NCBI GenBank assembly: GCA_902568465.1 | Contig: CACFQR010000003.1 | Location: 1 to 64,000, forward strand | Length of the DNA stretch: 64,000 nucleotides | Direction: 5' to 3' | Origin: an uncultured Pelagibacteraceae bacterium | GTDB taxonomy: Bacteria; Pseudomonadota; Alphaproteobacteria; Pelagibacterales; Pelagibacteraceae | Part shown: piece by piece, positions 27,438 through 37,156 of the stretch | Position numbering within the stretch: position 1 is the first letter of the stretch | Layout: each line of letters begins with the position of its first letter | The notes under the pieces: generated by a model | Database searches by the model: none | Told to the model about the DNA's origin: nothing | Seen by the model: the letters and a program-made list of their open reading frames with translations, nothing else | Translations under genes and position numbers: made by a program

Positions 27438-28539
27438 TTATTTTTTTCCTTTTTTCTTGTAAACAGCTATCTCTAAAAACTCATCAATATCTCCATTTAA
27501 TACGCTCTCTGGATCAGTATTTTCTAAGCTATTTCTTAAATCTTTAACTAATTGGTATGGCTGTAAAACATATGACCTAATTTGGTGACCCCACCCTATA
27601 TCCGTTTTTGATTTTGCAATATTTTCTGATTCTTTTTCCTTCTTTTGAATTTCGTGCTCATATAGTCGAGCCTTTAACATATTAAAACAAGTTTCCTTAT
27701 TTTTATGTTGGGATCTTTCATTTTGGCACTGAACCACAATGTTGGTAGGCAAGTGAGTAATTCTTACTGCACTGTCAGTAGTGTTAACATGCTGACCTCC
27801 GGCCCCGCTAGACCTATAAGTGTCAACTCTTATATCTTTTTCTTGTATATCAATTTTAATACTGTCATCAACTACAGGATAAACCCAGACACTAGCAAAA
27901 CTTGTGTGTCTTCTCGCTCCTGAGTCAAATGGTGATATTCTTACCAATCTATGAACTCCGGATTCAGATTTTAACCAACCATAAATATAAGATCCTTTAA
28001 TTTTAATCGTGCTAGATTTGATACCAGCTTCTTCGCCTTTATGCTCACTAATCAATTCAAAACTAAAATGTTTTTTTTCTATCCACTTAGAATACATTCT
28101 TCTTAACATCTGAGCCCAATCCTGACTTTCTGTTCCGCCTGCTCCAGCATGTATTTCTAAATAAGCATCTAGATGATCATTTTCTCCAGATAAAAAACAC
28201 AAAGTTTCTGCTTTTTTTATTTTTTTAAATAATAAATTTATTTTTTCTTCACAGTCCTTTTCTACAGATTTATCATTTTCCTTTTTTGCTAATTCTAATA
28301 ACTGCTCTAAATTTTCGATTTCAGTAATACTATAATTATAATCTTGAAGTATATTTTCTATAAACTTTTTTTCTTTAAGTATTTTTTGAGCTACTATTTT
28401 GTCTTTCCAAAAATTTTCGTCGAGAATCTTTTTTTCGAAATTTTTTATTTTTTCTTCAATTTTATTTTGTTCAAAGATACCCCCTAACATTACTCATAAT
28501 CTTTTTTGTTTTAGTAATTGTATCTTTTAAATCGCTCAT
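27438..28539 (-). CDS. prfB: Peptide chain release factor 2, with programmed +1 frameshift
   Basis: The track shows only the long second frame (27438-28490). The real gene begins at the ATG at 28539: 22 codons encode MSDLKDTITKTKK...RGYL and reach an in-frame TGA. The sequence AGGGGGTATCTTTGA is the classical RF2 frameshift site; a +1 shift on CTT continues into EQNKIEEK, giving about 366 aa. The protein terminates at UGA and UAA, with the stop-recognition SPF-type motif (RISPFDSGARRHTSF) and the catalytic GGQ in RSSGAGGQHVNTTDSA. The start lies two bases after the PBP1A stop. Confidence 0.95.
28471..28485 (-). promoter_or_regulatory. Programmed +1 frameshift site of prfB
   Basis: AGGGGG acts as an internal Shine-Dalgarno element, three bases before the slippery CTT and the in-frame TGA. 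Spacing and sequence are the same as in E. coli prfB. Low RF2 slows termination at TGA and favours the shift, so RF2 regulates its own synthesis. Confidence 0.95.
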
Positions 28540-28541
28540 GG

Positions 28542-30899
28542 TTAGTAAAATTTTAAAATTTTATCCTCTTCTTTAGAATCAATATTTTCCAATTTATCCT
28601 GATTAGTTATTTTTTCAAGGCCAGCTATAAAATTATCATTTTGTTTAAAAGATTCATATATCACCTTTTTTGATTTTTTATTTGCAGGTAATCCAGTTTC
28701 TACATCAACCATTACTAGATTTATGTTTTTAGGAATTTTAAAAGGGTGATCATCTCTCTTTTTTACAACATTTTTCACAAAATTCTTAAAAATTGGTAAA
28801 GCTGCTTTAGCTCCTGTCTCGTATTTTCCTAAGCTTTTAGGTTCATCAAAGCCAACGTAAACACCTATTACTATCCTTGAAGTAAAACCTATAAACCAAG
28901 CATCCATATTTTTATTTGTAGTTCCAGTTTTTCCTGCAAGTACTAAATTTAAGTCTCTTAACTTTCTGCCTGTGCCTCTTTTAACAACTCCTTCCATCAT
29001 AGATGTTATTTGATAAGCTGTTTCAGGCAAAATTATCTGCTCCCTATTATCTTTTATCTTTGGAATTTCATTTTTTAAATATGATATTTCTCTACAACCG
29101 ATACAATTCCTCTTGTCTGCGTTATAAATTGTTTTACCTCTGCGATCTTGAATCCTATCAATAAAAATTGGAGAAACCTTTTTGCCACCATTTACAAATG
29201 TGCAGTATGCATTTGTAAGTTTTACAAGAGTAGTTTCTGCTGATCCTAGTGACACAGATAAAAGTTCAGGAATATCATTATATATACCGAAACTATTTGT
29301 AACTTTTGAGATTTTTTCAAGACCTACTTTTTGTGCCACTCTCACTGTCATCAAATTTCTAGACTTTTCTATTCCAGTTCTTAAAGTAGAAGGACCGTAA
29401 AATTTTTTACCATAATTTTCTGGTTTCCATGTTTTTAATCCCTCTCCTTGTTCTATTACAAAAGGAGCATCTAAGACTAAAGAGGATGGGTTAAAACCAT
29501 TTTCTAAAGCTGCTGCGTAAACAAAAGGTTTAAATGCTGAGCCAGGTTGTCTCTGGGCTTGAGTGGCTCTATTAAATTCACTCAATTTAAAGCTAAACCC
29601 TCCAGCTAAAGCTAAAACTCTTCCTGTGTGTGGATCCATAACAACTATTCCACCATTAATTTTAGGTAATTGTTTTAGTTCCCATTTTTTTTCTGAAATT
29701 TTCTTTACGTATATTATGTCGTTGAGTATTAAAAAATCTTCAAAACTTTTTTTTCTTGTCCAGCTAGCAGAATTAAAACTTATATATCCTATTTCTTTGT
29801 CTTCTGTCTCAATTGTAATCTTTAACTTATTTATTTCAATTACTTTAGCTACCTTCCAATCTAAACTTTTGTCAGGAATGAATTTAATAATATCTTTTTT
29901 CCATTTTTCTTTTTTAATATTTGTTAGCGGACCTCGCCAACCATGCCTTTTATCATAAGCCTCAAGCCCTCCTCTTAATGCTTTCATTGCTTGAATTTGA
30001 TAAAAGGAATTTAATGGTGTTCGTATAGATAAGCCTCCTTTATATAAATTGTCATATCCATAATTATCACTTACTATCCTTCTTACTTCTTCAGTATAAA
30101 AATTAGCTTCTTCTAATAGCTTTATCTTTCTTTTTTTTGTTATTATTTTCTTTTTTTTTAAATTTTCATATTCTTTTTTTGTTATATAAGAATTTTCATA
30201 TAAGTTTTTTAAAACAAAGTTTCTTCTTAATTTTGCTCTATCAATAGATTTATAAGGATTATATTTGCTAGGTGCTTTTGGTAAGGCTGCAAGAAGGGCA
30301 GCTTCTTGGTAATTTAAATCATTAACAGCTTTATCAAAATATTCTAAACTAGCAGCTGCTATTCCATAAGTTCCTTGTCCTAAATATATTTGATTTAAAT
30401 AAAGTTCCATAATTCTTTCTTTTGAATAAGCTCTTTCTATTCTAAAAGCTAAGATAGCTTCCTTAATTTTTCTTGTCATTGATACTTCATTCGTTAATAA
30501 AAAATTCTTAGCTACTTGTTGTGTAATTGTAGAAGCTCCTTCTAATCTCTTATTTGTAAAAATATTTCTTGTATTTTTAATAACGGCACGAGTTACACTT
30601 TTTGCATCAACCCCAGGATGTGAAAAAAAATTCTTATCCTCTGCTGATAAAAATGAATTTATTACAATTTTTGGTATAGACTCAAAAGGAATAAAAAGCC
30701 TTTTTTGAAGGGCATATTCTGCTATTAATTGACCTTCCCCTGAATGAACTCTGCTTGAAATTGGAGGTTTATATTTTGATAGTATTTTATAGTCGGGTAA
30801 CTCAGAAGAAAAATACCAAAGAACTGCAAAAATAGCTAAAAAACCTAAGAATAAAATGGCCAGTATAAATCTTGATGCTTTTTTTAACAAAACTAACAT
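28542..30899 (-). CDS. mrcA: Penicillin-binding protein 1A, bifunctional transglycosylase/transpeptidase
   Basis: This 785-aa class A PBP is anchored by one N-terminal membrane segment (about 10-30). The GT51 domain shows SAEDKNFFSHPGVD and GASTITQQVAKNF. An OB-like insert precedes the transpeptidase domain, which has the active-site motif PGSAFKPF (SxxK), the SRN motif in EKSRNLMTV, and KTGTT. It polymerises and cross-links peptidoglycan. Together with prfB it forms a minus-strand operon, divergent from the RNase E/G gene across 176 bases. Confidence 0.96.
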   Translation of the reverse strand: MLVLLKKASRFILAILFLGFLAIFAVLWYFSSELPDYKILSKYKPPISSRVHSGEGQLIAEYALQKRLFIPFESIPKIVINSFLSAEDKNFFSHPGVDAKSVTRAVIKNTRNIFTNKRLEGASTITQQVAKNFLLTNEVSMTRKIKEAILAFRIERAYSKERIMELYLNQIYLGQGTYGIAAASLEYFDKAVNDLNYQEAALLAALPKAPSKYNPYKSIDRAKLRRNFVLKNLYENSYITKKEYENLKKKKIITKKRKIKLLEEANFYTEEVRRIVSDNYGYDNLYKGGLSIRTPLNSFYQIQAMKALRGGLEAYDKRHGWRGPLTNIKKEKWKKDIIKFIPDKSLDWKVAKVIEINKLKITIETEDKEIGYISFNSASWTRKKSFEDFLILNDIIYVKKISEKKWELKQLPKINGGIVVMDPHTGRVLALAGGFSFKLSEFNRATQAQRQPGSAFKPFVYAAALENGFNPSSLVLDAPFVIEQGEGLKTWKPENYGKKFYGPSTLRTGIEKSRNLMTVRVAQKVGLEKISKVTNSFGIYNDIPELLSVSLGSAETTLVKLTNAYCTFVNGGKKVSPIFIDRIQDRRGKTIYNADKRNCIGCREISYLKNEIPKIKDNREQIILPETAYQITSMMEGVVKRGTGRKLRDLNLVLAGKTGTTNKNMDAWFIGFTSRIVIGVYVGFDEPKSLGKYETGAKAALPIFKNFVKNVVKKRDDHPFKIPKNINLVMVDVETGLPANKKSKKVIYESFKQNDNFIAGLEKITNQDKLENIDSKEEDKILKFY

Positions 30900-31075
30900 A
30901 GTTTATAGAAAATAATAGAATTTTGGCTTTCTCAAGGCATTTTACATTTATTGATTAATCTTCAAGCTAGAATTGCATGTATTTATTAACAATTTTAATA
31001 TACTGTAAGAGAATATTTATTAAACAAAATTTTTATTATGAACACATTTATCATTACAAACAGGAATAATAATTC

Positions 31076-32908
31076 ATGCAAAAGAACTTATATATTGATG
31101 CATCGCATCCAGAAGAAACTAGAGTCGTTCTCAAATCAGAAAATCATATTGAAGAATACGAATACGAAAATAAAAATAAACTTTATTTAAAAAATAATAT
31201 CTATCTAGGAAAAGTTAGTAGAGTTGAACCATCACTTCAAGCAGCTTTTGTAAACTATGGAAAACAAAGGCATGGGTTTCTAGCATTTAATGATATCCAG
31301 TCAGATTATTACCAAATTCCACATGACGACAAGGAAAAACTTAAAAAAGAAGAGGAAAATTTAAGAATCGAACTTAAAGAAAAAAGCAAATCAGTTGAAG
31401 AAAGTACAAAGCCAAACGAAGACAGTTTAGAAAGCTCTCCTAATGAAAATAATACTGAACAAAATATACAAAAAGAAAAAATAAATGCACCTGATGATAA
31501 AAATAATCAGTTTAATGAATTAAAAAAAAGATATGGCATAAGAAGATATAAAATACAGGAGGTTATAAAGCCTGACCAAATTGTTTTAGTTCAGATTCTA
31601 AAAGATGAGAGAGGAATGAAAGGAGCTGCCTTAACTACTTTTATATCTTTAGCAGGTAAATATAGTGTCTTGATGCCAAACACATCTAAAGGAGGAGGTA
31701 TTTCAAGAAAAATTGTTAATTCTGATGATAGAAAAAAGATAAGAAATATTCTTCAAGAAATTCAAATACCAGAAAATATGGGATTAATCGTTAGAACAGC
31801 AGGTTTAAATAAAACAAAAAATGAAATTGAAAAAGACCTTTTTAATACTATTTCAATTTGGGAAAATATTAGATCTAAAGCTGTAGAGTCTATTGCTCCA
31901 TCTTTAATCCATGAGGAAGGTGATGTAATTAAAAGAGCTTTGAGAGATTTATTTGATAATGATACAAAAAATATAATTATTGAAGGCAATGAAGGTTATC
32001 AACGTGCTAAAAATTTTATGAAACTTTTAATGCCAGAAAATATTAAAAGAATAAAAAAATATAGGGGGAAAATACCACTTTTCCATAGTGTTGGAATTGA
32101 AAAAAGTTTAAATAGAATTTTTGAACCAACTATAAAATTAACATCAGGTGGATACATAGTGATAAATCCTACTGAAGCACTAGTATCAATAGATGTTAAC
32201 TCTGGTCAATCAATTAAAGAGGTAAATATAGAAAAAACAGCTGTTAAAACTAATATTGAAGCAGCAGAAGAAATTTCAAGACAAATAAAAATTAGAGATT
32301 TGTCTGGTTTAATTGTCATCGATTTTATAGATATGATGAATTTTTATAACAAAAAAATGGTAGAAAGAAAGTTGAAGGAAAAGCTAAAAGAAGACAGAGC
32401 AAGAATTCAATTTGGAAGAATTAGTAATTTTGGTCTTTTGGAAATGACACGACAACGATTAAGAGAAAGTTCAGTTAAATGGAATATGAACTTATCTATA
32501 GATTCTTTTGCTCTAAAAATACTAAAAAAGGCTGAAGAGTCAGCATTTACCAATAAAGCTAAATTTATAAATATAGGTATCCCTGAAAAAGTCAAAACTT
32601 TTATAGAAAAAAACCATGATAAAGAAATTAAACATTACAAAAATAAATATAAACTTGATTTCAACTTAATTGCAGAAAAAAATATGATACTTCCAGAATA
32701 TAAAATTGAGCTATTAAATAAAAATAAAAAAATAGTGCAAAAACTTGAAAATATAGAAAAAGTTGAAAAAAATTCATTTATTTTTAAACATTCACATAAC
32801 CCAAAGAATAAAAAATTTAGAAAAAATTTTTCGAAAAAAGGAAGATTTAAAAGAAAATTTGGTTATGAAAACAAAAATAGAGAAAATAAAAAATTTGTAA
32901 ATTATTAA
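31076..32908 (+). CDS. rne: Ribonuclease E/G family endoribonuclease lacking the Zn-link
   Basis: This 610-aa endoribonuclease processes rRNA/tRNA precursors and initiates mRNA decay. The S1 domain (about 35-205) is interrupted by a charged low-complexity insert around 85-145. The catalytic aspartates are present in VSIDVNSGQ and IVIDFIDMM. After MTRQRLRES, family members normally have a CPxCxGTG zinc-link; here that stretch reads SVKWNMNLSIDS, and the whole protein contains no cysteine. The C-terminal tail is short and very basic (KNKKFRKNFSKKGRFKRK), possibly binding RNA. The 176-base upstream region contains no gene. It ends two bases from thiG. Confidence 0.94.
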   Translation: MQKNLYIDASHPEETRVVLKSENHIEEYEYENKNKLYLKNNIYLGKVSRVEPSLQAAFVNYGKQRHGFLAFNDIQSDYYQIPHDDKEKLKKEEENLRIELKEKSKSVEESTKPNEDSLESSPNENNTEQNIQKEKINAPDDKNNQFNELKKRYGIRRYKIQEVIKPDQIVLVQILKDERGMKGAALTTFISLAGKYSVLMPNTSKGGGISRKIVNSDDRKKIRNILQEIQIPENMGLIVRTAGLNKTKNEIEKDLFNTISIWENIRSKAVESIAPSLIHEEGDVIKRALRDLFDNDTKNIIIEGNEGYQRAKNFMKLLMPENIKRIKKYRGKIPLFHSVGIEKSLNRIFEPTIKLTSGGYIVINPTEALVSIDVNSGQSIKEVNIEKTAVKTNIEAAEEISRQIKIRDLSGLIVIDFIDMMNFYNKKMVERKLKEKLKEDRARIQFGRISNFGLLEMTRQRLRESSVKWNMNLSIDSFALKILKKAEESAFTNKAKFINIGIPEKVKTFIEKNHDKEIKHYKNKYKLDFNLIAEKNMILPEYKIELLNKNKKIVQKLENIEKVEKNSFIFKHSHNPKNKKFRKNFSKKGRFKRKFGYENKNRENKKFVNY

Positions 32909-32910
32909 AA

Positions 32911-33681
32911 TTAAATTAAATTTTTTTCTGGCGAGGACGGACTTCCATACTTTCTTTTTTTCATTCTTATAGCTTTAAAAGCTTTTCTTCCTGCTATAAC
33001 TGCATGTTTCATGGATTCAGCCATTAGAATTGGATTTTTTGCTTCAGCAATAGCAGTATTAATTAAAACACCATCACAACCTAATTCCATTGCAATTGTT
33101 GCATCTGAAGAAGTCCCCACTCCAGCATCAACTATTACTGGAACAGAAGATTGTTCTTTAATTAATTTTATATTTATTTCATTCTGTATACCAAGGCCTG
33201 AACCTATAGGAGCTCCTAACGGCATTATTGCGCAAGCACCGGCGTCTTCTAATTTTTTTGTCATTATTGGATCGTCAGTGCAGTAAACCATTACTTCAAA
33301 ACCTTCTTTAACTAAAACTTCTGTAGATTTTATTGTTTCTATCATATTTGGGTATAATGTTTTTTTATCTCCTAATACTTCAAGTTTAACTAATCGCCAA
33401 CCTCCCATCTCTCTAGCTAGTCTTAATGTTCTTAGAGCTTCCTCGGATGAGTAGCATCCAGCTGTGTTCGGAAGGTATGTAATAGATTTTGGATCTAGAT
33501 AATCCATTAACAAAGGTTCATCTTTATTTAAAATATTTACTCTTCTAACAGCTACTGTAACTATATCTGCGCCAGAAGCTTTTACTGCTTCTGCAGTTTC
33601 TTGAAAATTTTTATATTTACCCGTTCCCACTATTAGTCGAGAATTAAAATTTTTATTAGCTATAGTAAAAGTATCTTCCAT
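32911..33681 (-). CDS. thiG: Thiazole synthase ThiG
   Basis: This 256-aa TIM-barrel enzyme forms the thiazole phosphate ring of thiamine from deoxyxylulose phosphate, a glycine-derived imine and ThiS-thiocarboxylate. It has the N-terminal [10 protein letters not shown], the Schiff-base lysine in [21 protein letters not shown], and [10 protein letters not shown]. It follows thiS by six bases on the minus strand. No thiC was seen nearby; SAR11 strains are known to need the pyrimidine precursor, consistent with keeping only this branch. Confidence 0.96.
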   Translation of the reverse strand: MEDTFTIANKNFNSRLIVGTGKYKNFQETAEAVKASGADIVTVAVRRVNILNKDEPLLMDYLDPKSITYLPNTAGCYSSEEALRTLRLAREMGGWRLVKLEVLGDKKTLYPNMIETIKSTEVLVKEGFEVMVYCTDDPIMTKKLEDAGACAIMPLGAPIGSGLGIQNEINIKLIKEQSSVPVIVDAGVGTSSDATIAMELGCDGVLINTAIAEAKNPILMAESMKHAVIAGRKAFKAIRMKKRKYGSPSSPEKNLI

Positions 33682-33687
33682 AAAAAT

Positions 33688-33906
33688 TTATCCGCCACCA
33701 ATAAATTGTACTATTTCAACCTTATCATTTTTATTTAAAATTAAATTAGGATATTTATTTTTTTCCACAATCTCACCATTTACCTCTACTGCTACTTTAT
33801 TCTTTTGAATTTTAAGCTTATTTAGCAATTGATCTAAGTTAGTCCCGTTATTAATTTCATAAGGATTGCCATTTAATTGTATTTTTGCCACATTTAAGTT
33901 ATTCAT
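33688..33906 (-). CDS. thiS: Sulfur-carrier protein ThiS
   Basis: This 72-aa ubiquitin-like protein carries the sulfur for thiazole formation as a C-terminal thiocarboxylate. It ends in the required Gly-Gly (IVQFIGGG) and contains VAVEVNGEIV, typical of the family. It is directly upstream of thiG. Only 23 bases separate it from the divergent aroQ, so there is no space for a TPP riboswitch in front of it. Confidence 0.95.
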   Translation of the reverse strand: MNNLNVAKIQLNGNPYEINNGTNLDQLLNKLKIQKNKVAVEVNGEIVEKNKYPNLILNKNDKVEIVQFIGGG

Positions 33907-33929
33907 TTGAATTATTTTAACTTATTTAA

Positions 33930-34376
33930 ATGACAAAAAAAATACTAATAATAAATGGACCAAATCTAAATCTTCTAGGAGATCGTGAACAATCAAAATA
34001 TGGAAAAACTACTTTAGAAGATGTTAGAAAAAATTGTGAATCTCACTCAAAGTCTATTGGATTACAAATAAAGTTTGAGCAATCAAATATAGAAGGTGAA
34101 ATAGTGACTATGATTCAAAAAGCTAAAAACGAATTTAATGGAATAATTATTAATGCTGCGGGATACACACATACTTCGGTTGCAATTTTGGATGCTCTAT
34201 TAGCGATCAAACTACCAACTATAGAAGTGCACATCACAAATATATATAATCGTGAGGAATTTAGAAAAAAATCGTTGATAAGCAAGGCAGCTGCAGGAAT
34301 TATTTGTGGATTTGGTGTAAAAGGATATATTATGGCTTTGGACTCAATTAATGAAATTTTAAACAAGCAAGAATGA
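33930..34376 (+). CDS. aroQ: 3-dehydroquinate dehydratase, type II
   Basis: This 148-aa dodecameric enzyme catalyses the third step of the shikimate pathway. It shows the N-terminal INGPNLNLLGDREQSKYG with the catalytic Tyr in the lid loop, NAAGYTHTSVAILDAL, and EVHITNIYNREEFR with the conserved His. The stop overlaps the accB ATG by four bases (ATGA), so aroQ-accB-accC are probably one operon, a common bacterial arrangement. Confidence 0.96.
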   Translation: MTKKILIINGPNLNLLGDREQSKYGKTTLEDVRKNCESHSKSIGLQIKFEQSNIEGEIVTMIQKAKNEFNGIIINAAGYTHTSVAILDALLAIKLPTIEVHITNIYNREEFRKKSLISKAAAGIICGFGVKGYIMALDSINEILNKQE

Positions 34377-34780
34377 AGATAAACAAAAAAATCATCGAAG
34401 AATTAACTGGTTATTTAAAAGAATTTAATCTAACCGAAATTGAATACGCTGAAGGAAGCACTAAAGTAAAAGTTTCTCGATCTATAAGTTCTCCTTCTAT
34501 AGCGCCTAGCGAAGTCAAAAAAAAACAAGAAATAATTGATAGCAGCGGAACAAATATAACCTCTCCTATTGTAGGAACAGCATATCTAGCCGCTGAACCA
34601 GGTGGCAAAAAGTTTGTTGAAGTTGGCCAAAAAATAAAAAAAGGACAAACTGTAATGATTGTTGAAGCAATGAAAACAATGAATCACGTGCCATCAACTC
34701 AAGAAGGTATAGTTAGTAAAATTTTGGTCAAAGACGGTGAACCTGTTGAATTTGGTCAACCACTTATTTCAATTAAATAA
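34373..34780 (+). CDS. accB: Biotin carboxyl carrier protein of acetyl-CoA carboxylase
   Basis: This 135-aa protein carries biotin between the carboxylase and transferase parts of acetyl-CoA carboxylase. A helical N-terminus and a short linker are followed by the biotinyl domain (about 60-135), with the biotinylated lysine in EAMKTMNHV. It is slightly shorter than E. coli AccB (156 aa), mainly in the linker. It overlaps aroQ by four bases and accC by one base. Confidence 0.96.
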   Translation: MKINKKIIEELTGYLKEFNLTEIEYAEGSTKVKVSRSISSPSIAPSEVKKKQEIIDSSGTNITSPIVGTAYLAAEPGGKKFVEVGQKIKKGQTVMIVEAMKTMNHVPSTQEGIVSKILVKDGEPVEFGQPLISIK

Positions 34781-36117
34781 TGTTTAAAAAAATTCTAGTT
34801 GCTAACAGAGGTGAAATAGCCGTACGTATCATTAGGGCTTGCAAGGAATTAAATATTCCTTCGGTAGCTATTCATTCAGATGTTGACGCGGACTCAATGC
34901 ATGTAAGATTAGCTGATGAAAGTATTTGTGTAGGTTCACATAAACCACAAAACAGTTATTTAAATATAGCTGCCATAATGTCTGCTGCCGATGTAACTGG
35001 AGCGGATGCTATTCACCCAGGATATGGATTTTTGTCTGAAAATTATCGTTTTGCAGAAATTGTTACTAAAAATAAAATTAAGTTTATTGGTCCAAGTGCA
35101 TATATCATGAAAAAAATGGGAGATAAAATAGAAGCAAAAGTAACGGCAAAGAAACTTGGTCTCCCAGTTATTGAAGGATCTGAGGGCAATATTAATTCTG
35201 TAGATGAAGCAAAAAAAATATCATCAAAAATTGGATATCCAGTTTTAATAAAGGCTGCTGCTGGTGGCGGAGGAAAAGGGATGAAATTAGTTAATAACGA
35301 AAGCGAACTAGATGATGCTTTGATTATGGCAAAACAAGAAGCAAAAAAATATTTTTCTGATGATTCTGTTTATATAGAAAAATATTTTGAAAATCCTAGA
35401 CATATAGAAGTGCAAATTTTATCAGATAAAAAAACTACCATTCATTTAGGCGAAAGAGATTGTAGTGTCCAACGAAAACATCAAAAACTTATAGAAGAAT
35501 CTCCTAGTCCAGTGCTTGAAGAAAATGTGAGACAAGATTTATTAAAAAAAACTGTAGATATGGTAAGTAAACTTGACTACGAAGGTGCTGGAACTGTTGA
35601 ATTTATTTATGATAAAGGAAAATTTTTTTTCCTAGAGATGAATACAAGGATTCAGGTAGAACATCCTGTTTCGGAAATTAGAGGAGGTATTGACATAGTT
35701 AAAGAACAAATAAAAATTGCCTCAAAAGGAAAAACTGCATTAAAACAATCTGATATTAGTTTCAGAGGACATGTTATAGAATGTAGAATTAATGCTGAAG
35801 ATCCAAGTAAAAATTTTCAGCCTAGTCCAGGTACAATAAGTGTTTGTCATCAACCTTCTGGATTCAGAACCAGAGTAGATGGAGCTATTTTTCAAGGATG
35901 TAGAATAACACCTTACTATGATAGTTTAATTTGTAAATTGATCTGCCAAGGAAGAGATAGAGAAGAAGCAATACAAAGATTACAAAGATGCTTAAACGAA
36001 TTTGTTATTGAAGGAATTACAACTACCATTGACCTTCATAAAAAAATATTAAATCACAAAAAATTTATAAACTCAGATTTTGATGTAAATTGGCTTATGA
36101 AAGAGTCTTTTTACTAA
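34780..36117 (+). CDS. accC: Biotin carboxylase of acetyl-CoA carboxylase
   Basis: This 445-aa ATP-grasp enzyme carboxylates biotin on AccB, the first step of fatty-acid synthesis. Motifs include KILVANRGEIAVRIIRA, HPGYGFLSEN, the glycine-rich ATP loop AAAGGGGKGMK, and EMNTRIQVEHPVSE. The length is normal. It overlaps the accB stop by one base and ends with a four-base overlap with the convergent DUF2155 gene. Confidence 0.97.
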   Translation: MFKKILVANRGEIAVRIIRACKELNIPSVAIHSDVDADSMHVRLADESICVGSHKPQNSYLNIAAIMSAADVTGADAIHPGYGFLSENYRFAEIVTKNKIKFIGPSAYIMKKMGDKIEAKVTAKKLGLPVIEGSEGNINSVDEAKKISSKIGYPVLIKAAAGGGGKGMKLVNNESELDDALIMAKQEAKKYFSDDSVYIEKYFENPRHIEVQILSDKKTTIHLGERDCSVQRKHQKLIEESPSPVLEENVRQDLLKKTVDMVSKLDYEGAGTVEFIYDKGKFFFLEMNTRIQVEHPVSEIRGGIDIVKEQIKIASKGKTALKQSDISFRGHVIECRINAEDPSKNFQPSPGTISVCHQPSGFRTRVDGAIFQGCRITPYYDSLICKLICQGRDREEAIQRLQRCLNEFVIEGITTTIDLHKKILNHKKFINSDFDVNWLMKESFY

Positions 36118-36647
36118 ATGTTTTCACACCCAGTAATCCATAAATCATAAATAGGATGGTCTATAGACTCTAATGTTGGGCTAGAAGCGAATGTCCATCC
36201 ATTAAATATAAAAACTTGATTGTTATCTTTGTTTGACAAATCTTTTACCTGCAAATATGCAACTAAATCTGAATTATCCTCAGCTTCAGAAACTTGACAT
36301 TTTAATGCTTTAATTTCCAACGGTCCAAAAAAATTTTTATCTCCTACCGCTATTCTAAAAGAAGATGTTTTAGCAGTTATTTTATCTAGAGCAGTCAAAT
36401 TAACAAATACTTTTTCCTTGTTGGTTATTTCAGATTCAGATAACAAATTTTCTTCTTTTTCTAAAATTGTACTTTTATTTTCTATCTTTTCTAACTCTTC
36501 TTTTTCTTCTTCAAACGTTGGTGATAATTCTTCTAAGTTAATTAATGGAACTGTTTCAATTTTATCTTCAGAGTATACTGGAAACAAATTATTAAAAAAA
36601 AAAATAATAATAATAAAAACAATAACTTTAAGATTTCCAAATTTCAT
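36114..36647 (-). CDS. Secreted DUF2155-domain protein
   Basis: This 177-aa protein has an N-terminal signal peptide (hydrophobic residues about 8-24). A Glu/Lys-rich linker follows, then the DUF2155 domain: ITAKTSSFRIAVGDKNFFGPLEIKALKC, ending NGWTFASSPTLESIDHPIYDLWITGC. The two cysteines may form a disulfide in the periplasm. The function of the family is unknown, but it is conserved in Alphaproteobacteria next to the NDUFA12-like gene, as here (20-base overlap). Confidence 0.88.
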   Translation of the reverse strand: MKFGNLKVIVFIIIIFFFNNLFPVYSEDKIETVPLINLEELSPTFEEEKEELEKIENKSTILEKEENLLSESEITNKEKVFVNLTALDKITAKTSSFRIAVGDKNFFGPLEIKALKCQVSEAEDNSDLVAYLQVKDLSNKDNNQVFIFNGWTFASSPTLESIDHPIYDLWITGCENI

Positions 36648-36999
36648 ATGGTTTTCTAATTTTTTTATTCGAATCAGATAAAAGTGAGCCTTCTGGTCTG
36701 TATGCTTTTGATGTACCAGTTAAGTTTTCTTGATGTTTTTTTTGCCAAGGATATTTTTTAGCATGATTTAAAGGTTTATCATTGCTTAAAAAATGTATCC
36801 ATAAGTGCCATTCTGGAGGGATTTTTGAAGCTTCGACTTTATCTTTATAAATTACCCATCTTTTTCCCTTTTTATTAGAGTAGTATTTATTACCAAATTC
36901 ATCTTCGCCAGCTAACTTTCCAGTAAATAGCGTAAATATAAATGTACCGATCGTTTGTTTATGCCACCAAATAAATATCTGTTTAAAAAAGTTAATCAT
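36628..36999 (-). CDS. NDUFA12-like accessory subunit of complex I
   Basis: This 123-aa protein belongs to the NDUFA12/B17.2 family, one of the supernumerary complex I subunits shared by Alphaproteobacteria and mitochondria. It shows the N-terminal IGTFIFTLFTGKLAGEDEFGNKYY, RWVIYKDKVEASKIPPEWHLWIHF, and the C-terminal AYRPEGSLL. It lies far from nuoA/nuoB at the window start. It overlaps the DUF2155 gene by 20 bases. Confidence 0.93.
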   Translation of the reverse strand: MINFFKQIFIWWHKQTIGTFIFTLFTGKLAGEDEFGNKYYSNKKGKRWVIYKDKVEASKIPPEWHLWIHFLSNDKPLNHAKKYPWQKKHQENLTGTSKAYRPEGSLLSDSNKKIRKPYEIWKS

Positions 37000-37156
37000 T
37001 TAATTATGTTCATCTTTTTAGTTTTATTTTTAATTTTTAATTTTAAAGTATTAAATTCACACAATCAAAAATTGTAAACAATGTATTAGACTTAAAATTT
37101 ATTTAGTATATATCATATCTAAAAGAGCTTTAATAATTAAATTTTGGAGTAAAAAA

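Noticed and set aside
31037-31190. Short ORF overlapping the rne start in another frame (MNTFIITNRN...)
   Set aside because: Overlaps the S1 domain coding region, no family resemblance, and likely chance in AT-rich sequence.
33907-33929. Possible TPP riboswitch before thiS-thiG
   Set aside because: Only 23 bases separate thiS from aroQ, and no THI-element motif is visible.
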